Source of the DNA: JAGDZR01 sp049115695
GTDB lineage: Bacteria > Bacteroidota > Bacteroidia > Cytophagales > Cyclobacteriaceae
Assembly: GCA_049115695.1 (NCBI GenBank)
Contig: JAGDZR010000012.1
Span: 381,807 to 445,806, forward strand
Direction of reading: 5' to 3'
Length of the DNA stretch: 64,000 nucleotides
Numbering within the stretch: the first letter of the stretch is position 1; each line of letters starts with the position of its first letter. Of the stretch, positions 17,054 to 27,412 are shown piece after piece. The notes beneath the pieces were generated by a model. The model worked only from the letters and a program-made list of their open reading frames with translations. It did no database searches and was not told the origin of the DNA. A program made the position numbers and the translations under genes.

Positions 17054-18067
17054 TTACGCTGACTCTCTTTTAATGAGATGGGTATTCAAAATTACCTTGT
17101 GAGGTTCGATGAACTCATTCTCCTTCATTTCAATTTCTGAGAGCAACATTTCGGCCGCTTTTTTGCCCATTTCATAACCAGGTTGATCTACAGTAGTCAA
17201 AGGAGGGTTTGTAAAAGAAGAAAATTGCCAATTTGAGAACCCTACAATTGCTAAATCTTCTGGTACGCTTTTATTGGCATCCTTGACAGCTTTCATAGCG
17301 CCAAATGCTGCTAGATCATTAACTGCGAATATTCCATCAATTTCGGATTCTGATTTCAATAATTCTGTAACTAGTGCAGTCGCTTCTTCTGCAGTGCCAG
17401 TACCACATGTGATAATGTTGGATGTATTGAGGCTCAAACCACTATCCTCATGAGCTTTCTTAAAACCATCAATGCGATTGTTGGTTAGATGAAGGTTTTC
17501 AGGCCCAGCCAAATGAACAATATTCTTACGCCCAGACGATATAAGATGCATTGTCGCATCATAAGATCCCTTAAAGTCGTCTACTAAGACTGACGAAGCA
17601 TCAATGTCTACTTTCCGGTCAAAAAAGACAACCGGAATTCCCTTATCCTGCACTGCAATAAAGTGAGATAAGTCATTCGATTCTTTTGAAATACATGCCA
17701 GAATTCCATCTACGCGATGATTGTAAAGTGCTTTGGTATCTGATTTTTCTCTCTCGGCACTTTCATTGGATTGACAAATGATAACATTATAACCTTTGCT
17801 GTAAGCCACATCTTCAATTCCGCTCACGACCGTAGAAAAGAAGAAATGAACCAATTCAGGAAGTATTACACCGATTGTATTGGTCTTACTCTGTCGAAGA
17901 TTCAGCGCAAGGATATTTGGTTCATAGTTCAATTCTTTAGCAAGGTCTGAAACCTTCTTTCGAGTTTCAACACTGATTTCAGGATTATCCTTGAGAGCAC
18001 GAGAGACCGTGCTAGGAGAGATGCCGAGTTGTCTGGCAATGTCCTTTATGGTTATTGGCTTTTTCAA
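17054..18067 (-). CDS. LacI-family transcriptional regulator of the alpha-glucan locus
   Basis: 337 residues. The N-terminal helix-turn-helix (ITIKDIARQLGISPSTVSRA, residues 4-23, followed by LKDNPEIS) is typical of LacI/GalR proteins, with the hinge helix near 45-60 and a periplasmic-binding-protein-like effector domain from about 60 on (IGVILPELVHFFFSTVVSGI, DGIFAVNDLAAFGAMKAV, TTVDQPGYEMGKKAAEMLL). It is divergent from the susE-like gene, and two LacI-type sites lie in the shared region. The likely ligand is a maltooligosaccharide or a related sugar, inferred from the adjacent amylases. Confidence 0.93.
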   Translation of the reverse strand: MKKPITIKDIARQLGISPSTVSRALKDNPEISVETRKKVSDLAKELNYEPNILALNLRQSKTNTIGVILPELVHFFFSTVVSGIEDVAYSKGYNVIICQSNESAEREKSDTKALYNHRVDGILACISKESNDLSHFIAVQDKGIPVVFFDRKVDIDASSVLVDDFKGSYDATMHLISSGRKNIVHLAGPENLHLTNNRIDGFKKAHEDSGLSLNTSNIITCGTGTAEEATALVTELLKSESEIDGIFAVNDLAAFGAMKAVKDANKSVPEDLAIVGFSNWQFSSFTNPPLTTVDQPGYEMGKKAAEMLLSEIEMKENEFIEPHKVILNTHLIKRESA

Positions 18068-18505
18068 TCTCTTTCAACTTAGTCTTCAAATCTAAATGAT
18101 ATCCTGATCAATCATAAATGTTGAAGTGGTTAGAAATTATACTATTTCAATAATTGCCATTTCAGTTGTTTGCAGAATTGTACTCTTCGAATAATGGTCA
18201 ATGAATGGAATTTGCAAAAAAAAATGCATTTCCGAAACCGTTTGCGGGAATTCGCAAACGATTTCGATGAAAACTAGGTTTGAAAATATTTGAATTCGAT
18301 AGCTGATAAATCTCCTTGAGTGACTAATTTCCTAATATCAACCGATGATTATTGATGATTTGGGTATGAAATGTTCAATTATTGGCCATTAGATACAGTA
18401 GACACGGTTTTTGAATTTATCCAACTCGAAAAATTGATAACGGAGGCATTAAAATTGTAATATTCTAATATTTAGAACAAAACGTTTAAATTAACTAATG
18501 TAATT
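18068..18505. other. 438-bp divergent regulatory region
   Basis: Shared upstream region of lacI and the susE-like gene. It holds the twin LacI-type operators at 18233-18266 and a short AAACGTTT palindrome at 18480-18487, 19 bp before the susE-like ATG. No ORF of note and no RNA gene was recognised. The operators lie about 240 bp before susE, so the susE transcript probably has a long leader. Confidence 0.6.
18233..18266. promoter_or_regulatory. Twin LacI-type operators
   Basis: CGAAACCGTTTGCG (18233-18246) and CGCAAACGATTTCG (18253-18266) are reverse complements of each other except at one position and flank a 6-bp spacer. Each half also resembles a LacI/PurR-type operator on its own, with the pattern CGnAAnCGnTTnCG around a central CG. 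Their centres are 20 bp apart, about two helical turns. The neighbouring LacI-family repressor is the obvious binder; this is inferred. Confidence 0.7.
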
Positions 18506-20005
18506 ATGAAGAAGTATTTCAAGTTTTTTGGACTGCTGTTTTCCGCTGCGGCATTGACATTCCTGGCAAGCTGTGGGGAAGATGAACCCATTATTGATGT
18601 AACAGAAGGTATTGCTGTAGGTGATGGCTTTTATTTTGCTAAAACTGGTGAGGATCCTGCAGCCGAAGCACAACTTAAGGCAGCTATGGTAGATGCTCCT
18701 AGTTTCGGAGCAATGTCGCGTGAAGGATTTTACCAAACTTACGCGTACTTAACTGCTGGAGATTACAACCTTATTGAGGTTACCTCTAAAGAAATTGTAC
18801 AAACTTTAGGAGGTAGCGTTATTGCTGTAACTGGAGACGATGTAAAAAATGTGGAATGTGATGAGTCAGGATTCAGCCTTGTAGAAGCAACTGTAGATGG
18901 GGCTGCTTTTAATGTTGCTACTGATGGTCTTTATGTCTTGGCATATGACACTGAACTAGGTGAAATTATCTATGATCAGATCACTTCAGCTGGATTAATT
19001 GGTGCAGCAACTCCAGGTGGATGGGGTGGTGACACTGATATGACTACTGGTGATGTCAATGCTGATGGAGCTAGCTGGACGGCTTCAAACGTAACACTTG
19101 ATGAAGGAGAGTTCAAAGTGAGATTTAATTGTCGTTGGGCAATTGACAGAAGATTGGATACTGGTGTTGATTTTGATAATACAAATGGTTATTCATTTTT
19201 CACCAATTTCGGTGGTTCATTGGATCAATTACTTCCTGGTAATGAAGGATCAAATATTCAAAATGATGAGTATGCTAACTTTGATGTTACTGTTTCTTGG
19301 GATCCTGCATCTGGATTTACAGCAACCAAAGAAAGAGTGGGAGATGCGGAACCTAAAGCAGAATACCCTGAAGAACTATGGATGGTAGGTGCCACTATCG
19401 GTGGTTGGGATTGGGCTGCTAATGGCGTTCAGTTGACGCCAGTCCATAGCAATCCTCACCTTTTCTGGACTATCGTTTGGATGGATGCTGGTGTAGCAGA
19501 TGCTGGTTACAAGTTTGCGCCACAAGCAGATTGGATTGGTGATTTTGGTATCTCAGGTGACGGTACTGATGGTGTTTATGCAAAAGGTACTGATAATGGT
19601 CCTGATCCTGCTGAATCTGGATACTATATAGTAGTAGTAAATCTTGAGACAGATAATGAAACAATTGAGGTTGCTGCTCCTACAGTTTATGGTATTGGTT
19701 CTACTATGCCAAACTCAGAATGGACAGCTTCTCATCCTGATAATTTATTTACAGTTGACAATGCAAATGGATTGATAGTTTCTCCTGCATTCGCAGCTGA
19801 TGGTGAATTGAGAATTCATGTAGACGCTAGCACATTCACACCAGTAGGTGATGGCCCAGCCGTAGAGTGGTGGCAGGCAGAATTTATCGTACTAGAGGGA
19901 ATGATTGAATACAGAGGAACAGGTGATGATCAAGCTAGAGCGAATGTTACTGCTGGTCAGAAAGTTTCTTTGAATTTCAAGGACGGTACAGGTACAATCG
20001 AATAA
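18506..20005 (+). CDS. SusE/SusF-like starch-binding outer-membrane lipoprotein
   Basis: 499 residues. A lipoprotein signal peptide ends at LASC with a G-E-D-E-P tract after the Cys, resembling the acidic lipoprotein export signal for surface display in Bacteroidota. The region around residue 290 (LWMVGATIGGWDWAANGVQL) and the KFAPQADWIGDFG segment resemble SusE/SusF modules, with the aromatic-rich glucan-binding pattern (Trp residues near 293, 295, 311, 316). N-terminal Ig-like domains precede the binding modules. It is the first gene of the rightward alpha-glucan operon, an unusual place because SusE normally follows SusD. It should bind starch or maltooligosaccharides at the cell surface. 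Confidence 0.75.
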   Translation: MKKYFKFFGLLFSAAALTFLASCGEDEPIIDVTEGIAVGDGFYFAKTGEDPAAEAQLKAAMVDAPSFGAMSREGFYQTYAYLTAGDYNLIEVTSKEIVQTLGGSVIAVTGDDVKNVECDESGFSLVEATVDGAAFNVATDGLYVLAYDTELGEIIYDQITSAGLIGAATPGGWGGDTDMTTGDVNADGASWTASNVTLDEGEFKVRFNCRWAIDRRLDTGVDFDNTNGYSFFTNFGGSLDQLLPGNEGSNIQNDEYANFDVTVSWDPASGFTATKERVGDAEPKAEYPEELWMVGATIGGWDWAANGVQLTPVHSNPHLFWTIVWMDAGVADAGYKFAPQADWIGDFGISGDGTDGVYAKGTDNGPDPAESGYYIVVVNLETDNETIEVAAPTVYGIGSTMPNSEWTASHPDNLFTVDNANGLIVSPAFAADGELRIHVDASTFTPVGDGPAVEWWQAEFIVLEGMIEYRGTGDDQARANVTAGQKVSLNFKDGTGTIE

Positions 20006-20016
20006 GAAACATATTA

Positions 20017-20049
20017 AAACGAGCTACTCAATTTACGAGTAGCTCGTTT
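20017..20049 (+). terminator. Intercistronic hairpin after the susE-like gene
   Basis: A 13-bp perfect stem (core CGAGCTACTC / GAGTAGCTCG) with a 7-nt loop begins 12 bp after the susE-like stop and ends 11 bp before the amylase ATG. Only a weak T-run follows, so it is as likely to protect or process the susE message as to terminate transcription. Confidence 0.65.
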
Positions 20050-20060
20050 ATTTCTATTAA

Positions 20061-22808
20061 ATGAAGCGACTCGTATTATTTATTAGTTTACTCAGTGGCT
20101 TGGGATTGTATGCCCAAAAAATTGCAGTAAATCCTACTATTACACCAACCTTCTTCTCACCAGATCAAGAAATTACCATCACCTATGATGTGACGGGTAC
20201 AGCGTTGGCAAACTTGCCAGATGCCTGGCTTTGGCTTTGGCTTCCTGATTTACAAAACGTAGATGTTCCCAGTAACGTCAACCCTGCATCCAATGATGCA
20301 ACAAAAACCAATCCTGCAAAGTTTACCAAATCAGAGCAGGACAATAAGACATTGTTTTCCATCACACTTACACTTACCGAGTTTTCAAATAAAACAGCAG
20401 ATGAGATCCAGAAGGTTGGAATGCTGATAAAGGGAAACGACTGGAGTGATGGTCAATCCGAAGATTACGTACATGAAATTGCTGATGGCTTTAGCCTACT
20501 GGTAACGTCACCCGAAGTTCCTTTTGCCTTTTATAAACCCGGTGAAGTCATAAGTATTGATGCTGCGACTTCTTTGAATGCGACCATTACACTTAAACTG
20601 GATGATGAGATTATTACTCAAGTATCTGATGCTACCCAACTGCAGGCTGAGCACCAGATCATTGATGATGGTGCCATTCATATCCTTGAGGTGCTAGCTG
20701 TGTCGGGGACTGAAACCCAGTCTTTCTCACACTCCTATACAATTGAGCCACAAACTGTTTTCGCAACACTTCCTGAAAGTGTTCGTGATGGCATCAATTA
20801 CGATGACAATGATCTCACTAAAGTCACGCTGGTTTTAACAGCTCCTGAAAAATCTAATGTGTTCGTCATTGGAGACTTCAACGATTGGGCAATCAATGCT
20901 GATTTCTTAATGAAAAAGGATGGGGATAAATTTTGGCTAACCATGGACGGCTTAGATCCCCAGTTTGAATATACCTATCAGTACCTGATTGATGGAAATA
21001 TTCGAATAGCTGATCCATATTCAGAAAAGGTAAGTTCTGAGTTTGATGATGATCAAATCATTTCAGAGGGGAGATACCCTGAACTAAAAAATTACCCAAA
21101 AGGGAAGACCAAATTTGGAGCTACATTCCTGCAAACTGGTCGTGAGGACTATATCTGGGAGGTTCCTGATTTTCAAAAACCAGATCAAGAAGATCTGATC
21201 ATTTATGAACTTTTGGTACGTGACTTTACAGATGACAGAACCTATAATGCTGTTACAGAAAAGCTGGATTATATCAAATCATTAGGTGTAAATGCTATTG
21301 AACTGATGCCCATTATGGAGTATGAAGGGAATATTAGTTGGGGGTATAATACAGCATTCCATTTCGCTCCAGATAAGTTCTACGGAACTGAGGATGATCT
21401 AAGAAGATTGATTGATGAAGCCCACAAAAGAGGCATAGCCGTACTATTCGACATTGTTTTGAATCATGCTTTTGGAAGAAATCCAATGGTTAGAATGGAG
21501 GCAAGTGGAGATTATGGCCCACCTACAGCCTCAAATCCTTGGTTCAATAGAGAGCCTACACATGATTACAACGTAGGGTTTGATTTCAATCATGAGAGTC
21601 CTTATACCATTGAGTATGTGAAAAGGGTGGTAACCTATTGGACAGAGGCATACAACGTGGATGGTTATCGGTTTGATTTGACCAAAGGACATACCCAGAA
21701 GGTCACAATTGGAGATGTTGGCCGTTGGGGAAGGTATGATGCCGCCAGGGTTGCAACCCTAACCGAAATGGCCAATGATGTTTGGAAACAAGATTCAACT
21801 ACCTATGTAATTTTTGAACATCTCTCAGATAATACTGAGGAAGAGGTGTTAGCTAACCATGGCATTATGTTATGGGGTAAGCTTAATGACGAATATCGCT
21901 CCCTTTCCAAAGGAGGGACAAATGATATTGGTTGGGGTTACTATGGATCAAGGGGCTGGAGCAACCCAAATCTCGTGACCTATATGGAAAGTCATGATGA
22001 GGAGCGAGTCGCGTGGGACCTGATGAAGAAGCCAAGTAGTTCATTTGAGCATAAGATCAATCGGTTAAAATTGAATGCAACATTTTTTCTGATGATTCCG
22101 GGTCCAAAAATGATATGGCAATTTGGGGAAATGGGGTATGATGAAGAGTTGAACAATGATCGATTAGGTATAAAACCAACACACTGGGAATATCTGAATG
22201 ATCCTGATAGAAAGGCACTATTTAATGTTTACCGGTCTTTAATTCACCTGAGAACTGAAACAGATTATTTGGATGACGAGTATTTCTCTTGGAAGTCAAC
22301 AGGAACTGTGAAGTGGATGAACTTCGAGCATCCGGATGTTCAAATCAGTGTTTTTGGCAACTTCAGAGATGCTATTGTTACCGGCAATCCACACTTTGTT
22401 AGTTCTGGTACATGGTATGATTATTTCACAGGAGAAAAGATCGAAGTATTGGATCCTGAAGGTATGATTGAATTGAGCCCTGGGGAGTTTCATGTTTATA
22501 CCTCCGAGAGGATCGAAAATTATCTGGATAGCGACCCGATTGATTTTATCACAGGAGTAAATACAGATGCGTCAGAAGAAGTATTGATTTATCCTAATCC
22601 TACATCAGAGTGGATTAAGATCGTTACGACCAGAAAAATATTGAGTATAGAATTATTTGATTTGGCAGGTCAGTTAATTTTCAAACGACCTTTTGAAGCT
22701 GCCAATGTGAATGATCCCATCAGTTTGCAAACCATTAATCCCGGGATTTACACATTACGTATAGTGACTGATGAGCATGTTTTTAGTGAAAGGGTAATTA
22801 AGAATTAG
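20061..22808 (+). CDS. GH13 alpha-amylase-family enzyme secreted by T9SS
   Basis: 915 residues. A signal peptide (to about 18, ending in LYAQ) is followed by an Ig-like region, a CBM48-like domain at about 250-340 (VFVIGDFNDWAINADF), and a GH13 catalytic barrel at about 380-740. The catalytic residues can be placed: nucleophile Asp539 in DGYRFDLTKG, acid/base Glu586 in VIFEHLSDN, and Asp646 in YMESHDEER. The last about 75 residues form a T9SS type A sorting domain (IYPNPTSEWIKI, LFDLAGQLIF, GIYTLRIV), so the enzyme should be exported and attached at the cell surface or released. It probably makes the first cuts in starch or a related alpha-glucan. It lies 16 bp before susC. Confidence 0.92.
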   Translation: MKRLVLFISLLSGLGLYAQKIAVNPTITPTFFSPDQEITITYDVTGTALANLPDAWLWLWLPDLQNVDVPSNVNPASNDATKTNPAKFTKSEQDNKTLFSITLTLTEFSNKTADEIQKVGMLIKGNDWSDGQSEDYVHEIADGFSLLVTSPEVPFAFYKPGEVISIDAATSLNATITLKLDDEIITQVSDATQLQAEHQIIDDGAIHILEVLAVSGTETQSFSHSYTIEPQTVFATLPESVRDGINYDDNDLTKVTLVLTAPEKSNVFVIGDFNDWAINADFLMKKDGDKFWLTMDGLDPQFEYTYQYLIDGNIRIADPYSEKVSSEFDDDQIISEGRYPELKNYPKGKTKFGATFLQTGREDYIWEVPDFQKPDQEDLIIYELLVRDFTDDRTYNAVTEKLDYIKSLGVNAIELMPIMEYEGNISWGYNTAFHFAPDKFYGTEDDLRRLIDEAHKRGIAVLFDIVLNHAFGRNPMVRMEASGDYGPPTASNPWFNREPTHDYNVGFDFNHESPYTIEYVKRVVTYWTEAYNVDGYRFDLTKGHTQKVTIGDVGRWGRYDAARVATLTEMANDVWKQDSTTYVIFEHLSDNTEEEVLANHGIMLWGKLNDEYRSLSKGGTNDIGWGYYGSRGWSNPNLVTYMESHDEERVAWDLMKKPSSSFEHKINRLKLNATFFLMIPGPKMIWQFGEMGYDEELNNDRLGIKPTHWEYLNDPDRKALFNVYRSLIHLRTETDYLDDEYFSWKSTGTVKWMNFEHPDVQISVFGNFRDAIVTGNPHFVSSGTWYDYFTGEKIEVLDPEGMIELSPGEFHVYTSERIENYLDSDPIDFITGVNTDASEEVLIYPNPTSEWIKIVTTRKILSIELFDLAGQLIFKRPFEAANVNDPISLQTINPGIYTLRIVTDEHVFSERVIKN

Positions 22809-22824
22809 AAGTTTTACCAAAGTT

Positions 22825-25815
22825 ATGAAGAAGATTTATTGTAATTGGATGAAGTTCTTACGGAGTATTTCCGCAATAGGACTAATGACCTTGGTCGTCT
22901 TAGGCGCTAGCGCACAAGCGGTTATTACAGGTCGGGTAACAGAAGAGGGATCCACTTTCGGGCTTCCTGGAGTCAACGTACTGATTAAGGGTACTGCGAT
23001 GGGAGCAGTGACTGATATTGAGGGTAACTATCGTGTTGAGGCAAATGAAGGTGACGTTTTAGTATTTTCGTTTGTTGGGTATCAAGATCAGGAGCGCACT
23101 GTTGATGCATCAGGAGTGATTGATGTTCAATTGGGTATTGATATTGAGCAGTTGGAAGAGGTGGTCGTAGTAGGATATGGTACGCAGGAGGCAAAGGATG
23201 TTACCGGTGTTGTGGCAACTGTAAGTACTAAGGAATTTAATAAGGGATCGATTGCTAGTCCTGAAAATTTGATAACTGGGAAAGTAGCAGGGGTGTCAAT
23301 TACACCAAGTACAGAACCAGGTGGTGGAGCGAGTATTAACATCAGGGGTATCACCAGCTTAAATGGCGGAAGTTCACCATTAATAGTTGTAGATGGCGTT
23401 ACACTTGATGGATCAGGGTACGTTGGAGGTAGGAATGGGTTAAATTTCATTAATCCAAATGATATTGAAACCATTACAATATTGAAAGACGCTTCAGCAG
23501 CTGCCATTTATGGTACGCGTGCTGCTGCTGGTGTTATATTGGTAACCACAAAGTCAGGTAAATCAGGGGAATCTTCAGTTGTATATGACGGCTTCTATTC
23601 ATTCTCAAGGTTTCAAGGCGATTTCGATTTTCTAAGCCCTTCAAATTTTAGGTTGATCGTTGAAGACAAAGCACCACAATATCTGGGTCGCTTAGGTGCT
23701 GAGAATACCAGCTGGATCGATGAAGTCATACAGCCAGTTGCTGGTCATAGTCATAATGTCTCATTCTCTGGTGGAGGTGAAAAGAATACCTTCAATATGT
23801 CCATCAATCGAATGGTCAATAATGGTATAGTGAAGTATTCTCAAAACGAAATCACAAGATTAAATGTTAAAACAACGGCTAAACTGCTGGATGACAATTT
23901 GAAGGTAACCTTTCAGACAATTAATGCTTTTACCAAGGATAATTTTAGCAGCAACGTTACTGGAAGTGCACTTTCATTTGATCCAACCAGACCCATTTAT
24001 GATGATGAAAATAGAGCCTATGGTGGCTTTTGGGAGTGGCAGGTAGGCTTAGCACCTTCAAATCCGGTTTCTACACTGGAACAAACCACCAATCTTGGAG
24101 AAACAAGAAGATCCTTTTCTGCCATCAATATGACCTACAACTTGCCATTCTTGCAGGACTTATCGATTAACACCATCATGTCGGCAGATTTAAGAGATGG
24201 TAAGCAACAATTCTTTCAACCTACTACATACCTGACCGGACTAAGCCATCTCGGATTCATCAACGTGGGGGCCGGCAAAGGATACACATATAACTACGAG
24301 CAGTTTGTCAATTACAAAACTTACCTCGAGTCAATCAACGGTACTTTTGAAGCGATGGTGGGTTATTCATATCAGGATGTATTTAGAGAGTATTATGGAT
24401 TTTTTGGAGATGATTTATCCACCAATAATTTCACATATTTCAATCCAGACGTAATACAAAATTTAAAGCCAGCCAAGATTTCGCCAACAAGAAACCAGTT
24501 GCAGTCGGTTTATGGACGATTGAACTTTTCATATGCTGACAAATACTTGTTTACCTCAAATTTCAGATATGATGGATCTACCAAATTTGGAGCGGGAAAC
24601 AGATATGGGTTCTTCCCGTCTATGGCCTTGGGCTGGAGAATTTCGGATGAGGCATTCATGAATATTTTGTCGAGTACATTTTCCAATTTAAAGTTAAGAG
24701 TGGGTTATGGGCAATTAGGAAATCAAAATATTCAGGATTATATCTATGAGACTTTCTATGGTTTAGGCACAAATGATGCCAGATATCAATTTGGTGGAGA
24801 CTATTACAACACGTTAAGGCCTGTGGCCGTCGATCCAAACATCAAATGGGAAACCACTACATCGACTAACATCGGTTTAGATTTTGGCTTGGCAAAGGGT
24901 AAGATTTCCGGAACATTGGATTTCTATAATAAAGTTACCTCTGACCTGCTGACGCAGGTGGCACCACCAGCATTTACCAATGTTGGAGATGTAGTAGTAA
25001 CTAATGTCGCCGAACTGAAGAATCAAGGGGTTGAACTTGGATTGAGTATCGTTGCTGTTGATCAGTCGGATTTTGATTGGGACATTGGATTCAATGCCGC
25101 TTACAATCAAAACGAAATCACAAAGTTGACCTTTGGTGAAGATGATGGACCAGGTCTTCCAGTAGGAGGTATTTCTGGAGATGTGGGTCAGACCATTCAG
25201 GTTTGGAAGGTTGGCGAACCTGTCAATTCATTCCGAACATACGTACGTGACGAGAGCGGTATTAGCTTGAGTGGAGAGACATATAAAGATGCCGTGACCA
25301 TTGATTCTGATGGTGATGGTGTCCCGGATATGGCTGACGGTCAAATCAATGAGCAAGATCTGGTTATTGACAAAAGCCCTAATCCAGGAGTGATCCTGGG
25401 ACTAACCTCTGGTATGTCATATAAGAACCTGAGACTGGACATGACGATGAGAAGTAATATTGGGAACTATGTTTACAATAATGTTTCGTCTGCAAATGGT
25501 TTCTACGATGTAATTGCAACAGGGCAAGTTTATAACAATATTCATGAGTCCGTTTTACAGACAGGTTACAACACTCGTCAGTTGCATTCGGATTTTTATG
25601 TTGAGAATGCGTCATTCTTGAGAATGGACAATATCACCTTAAGTTATAATTATACCGGACTTGATTTTGTTCAGGGTCGGATTTATGGTACAGTTCAAAA
25701 TGCCTTTACGATTAGTGGGTATAGTGGACCAAACCCTGAAATATCGAGTGGTATTGACAATAACCTGTACCCAATGTCGACCACCTACATTCTCGGTATC
25801 AACTTAACATTTTAA
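22825..25815 (+). CDS. SusC/RagA-family TonB-dependent outer-membrane transporter
   Basis: 996 residues. After the signal peptide (to about 32) come a carboxypeptidase-D regulatory-like domain (GRVTEEGSTFGLPGVNVLIK), the TonB-box region before the plug, the plug domain with the SusC hallmark ILKDASAAAIYGTRAAAGVI, and a long 22-strand barrel ending in the typical hydrophobic-aromatic YILGINLTF. It should import oligosaccharides released by the surface amylase, using TonB energy. No N-terminal STN domain, so no direct anti-sigma link. It is 11 bp before susD in the operon. Confidence 0.95.
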   Translation: MKKIYCNWMKFLRSISAIGLMTLVVLGASAQAVITGRVTEEGSTFGLPGVNVLIKGTAMGAVTDIEGNYRVEANEGDVLVFSFVGYQDQERTVDASGVIDVQLGIDIEQLEEVVVVGYGTQEAKDVTGVVATVSTKEFNKGSIASPENLITGKVAGVSITPSTEPGGGASINIRGITSLNGGSSPLIVVDGVTLDGSGYVGGRNGLNFINPNDIETITILKDASAAAIYGTRAAAGVILVTTKSGKSGESSVVYDGFYSFSRFQGDFDFLSPSNFRLIVEDKAPQYLGRLGAENTSWIDEVIQPVAGHSHNVSFSGGGEKNTFNMSINRMVNNGIVKYSQNEITRLNVKTTAKLLDDNLKVTFQTINAFTKDNFSSNVTGSALSFDPTRPIYDDENRAYGGFWEWQVGLAPSNPVSTLEQTTNLGETRRSFSAINMTYNLPFLQDLSINTIMSADLRDGKQQFFQPTTYLTGLSHLGFINVGAGKGYTYNYEQFVNYKTYLESINGTFEAMVGYSYQDVFREYYGFFGDDLSTNNFTYFNPDVIQNLKPAKISPTRNQLQSVYGRLNFSYADKYLFTSNFRYDGSTKFGAGNRYGFFPSMALGWRISDEAFMNILSSTFSNLKLRVGYGQLGNQNIQDYIYETFYGLGTNDARYQFGGDYYNTLRPVAVDPNIKWETTTSTNIGLDFGLAKGKISGTLDFYNKVTSDLLTQVAPPAFTNVGDVVVTNVAELKNQGVELGLSIVAVDQSDFDWDIGFNAAYNQNEITKLTFGEDDGPGLPVGGISGDVGQTIQVWKVGEPVNSFRTYVRDESGISLSGETYKDAVTIDSDGDGVPDMADGQINEQDLVIDKSPNPGVILGLTSGMSYKNLRLDMTMRSNIGNYVYNNVSSANGFYDVIATGQVYNNIHESVLQTGYNTRQLHSDFYVENASFLRMDNITLSYNYTGLDFVQGRIYGTVQNAFTISGYSGPNPEISSGIDNNLYPMSTTYILGINLTF

Positions 25816-25826
25816 GCGCTAAGAAG

Positions 25827-27395
25827 ATGAACAAGATATTAACATTAACAATAATTGCTTTTTTGGCGGTGGCGTGTACGGATTTGGACCTGCGACCAGC
25901 TGATGCTACTACTGCAAACGTGGTTTTTAAGGATGTGAATGCTTATAAAAACTATTTGGCTAAGATATACGGTGCTTACATGATGACAGGTCAGGATGGG
26001 CCTGCTGGTGATGCTGATTTGGCCTTAGTTAATGATGAGGGTTTTACAAGTTACATGAGAGCTTACTGGAAGGCACAACAAATAACTACTGACGAAACAC
26101 ATTTGACGTGGACTGATGGCGGTATCCAGGATATGAACATGCATCAATGGTCGTCCGAAAATCAGTTTGTAAGAGTGCTTTATTATCGATTAGCACTAAT
26201 TGTGGCATATTCAAATGATTTTCTTCAGCAAGCAGCTGATGTAAAGTTGGATGAGAATGGACTGACCTCAGATGAGAAAAACCTGGTTTCATCATATATC
26301 AATGAGGTGCGTTTTCTTAGAGCAATGGCCTATTGGCATGCATTGGATCTGTTTAGAAATGTTCCGCTTGTAACTGAGATCACCACTGAGCCTCCAGTTC
26401 AGGCTTCTCCAAATGAAACATTCAGTTTTATTGAATCAGAATTGGCGGCAATAGAATCACAGTTGCCAGCTCCTGGTGCAAATGAATATGGAAGAGTGGA
26501 TAAGGGTGCTGTATGGATGTTGCAAGCGAGACTTTATCTCAATGCGGAGGTTTACATTGGCGAAGAAAAGTATACAGATTGTTTGACCGCTGTTAATAAA
26601 GTAATCAATGATGGTACATATGCTTTGAATCCCATATACGCAAACAATTTTACTGCGGATAATCATCTATCAACTGAAATCGTTTTTGCATTCACATCAG
26701 ATGGTCTTAATTCTCAAACATGGGGGGGCACGACATTTCTGGTACATGCACCCATAATGGCAAATATGGAGCCGACTGACTATGGTGTAGATGCTGGATG
26801 GTCCGGTCCAAGAGCCACAAGTGTATTTGTCGATGTATTTGATGACATTACCGGAGATACGGATGTGAGAGCTCCGTTTTACACCGAGGGTAGAGACATT
26901 GTAATTGACGAACCTAATATCAACAGTTCTACAGGAGGTTACGGCGTAATTAAATATGTAAACAAACTTTCGGATGGATCTGATGGGCAACATGCCACTT
27001 TTGTTGATACGGATTGGCCTGTATTCAGATTGGCAGATGCATACTTAATGTATGCTGAAGCAGTTTTAAGAGGAGGTGCTGGCGGTGACGCTGCAACCGC
27101 GCTTGGTTTAGTCAATATGTTGAGAGAACGAGCATACGGGGATGCGACTGGAAATATTACTAGTGGAGAACTTGATCTTGACTTTGTATTAGATGAACGT
27201 TCCAGGGAAATGTACTGGGAAGCGAGCCGAAGAATGGACTTAATTAGATATAATGAATTTACGGCAAATGGTGTTTGGCCCTGGAAAGGGGGCGAGCCTA
27301 ATGGGGTTACAACTGACCCCAAGTACGACATTTTCCCAATTCCGGCCAATGACCTGGCTGCCAATCCCAATTTGGAACAAAACCCTGGATATTAG
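25827..27395 (+). CDS. SusD/RagB-family surface glycan-binding lipoprotein
   Basis: 522 residues. Lipobox FLAVAC (Cys17) with acidic residues after it (TDLDLRP). The SusD-like N-terminal helical region has ANVVFKDVNAYKNYLAKIYG, the central part has RFLRAMAYWHALDLFRNVPL, which is a strong family motif, and the C-terminal RagB/SusD region contains FRLADAYLMYAEAVLRGG and LDERSREMYWEASRRMDLIR. It forms the lid of the SusC transporter and binds glucan at the cell surface. Substrate inferred from neighbours: alpha-glucan. A hairpin follows the gene. Confidence 0.95.
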   Translation: MNKILTLTIIAFLAVACTDLDLRPADATTANVVFKDVNAYKNYLAKIYGAYMMTGQDGPAGDADLALVNDEGFTSYMRAYWKAQQITTDETHLTWTDGGIQDMNMHQWSSENQFVRVLYYRLALIVAYSNDFLQQAADVKLDENGLTSDEKNLVSSYINEVRFLRAMAYWHALDLFRNVPLVTEITTEPPVQASPNETFSFIESELAAIESQLPAPGANEYGRVDKGAVWMLQARLYLNAEVYIGEEKYTDCLTAVNKVINDGTYALNPIYANNFTADNHLSTEIVFAFTSDGLNSQTWGGTTFLVHAPIMANMEPTDYGVDAGWSGPRATSVFVDVFDDITGDTDVRAPFYTEGRDIVIDEPNINSSTGGYGVIKYVNKLSDGSDGQHATFVDTDWPVFRLADAYLMYAEAVLRGGAGGDAATALGLVNMLRERAYGDATGNITSGELDLDFVLDERSREMYWEASRRMDLIRYNEFTANGVWPWKGGEPNGVTTDPKYDIFPIPANDLAANPNLEQNPGY

Positions 27396-27412
27396 ATTTT
27401 GGATATAAGAGC

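Noticed and set aside
26939..27370. Leftward 143-codon open frame
   Set aside because: Antisense to the conserved C-terminal part of SusD; shadow of codon bias.
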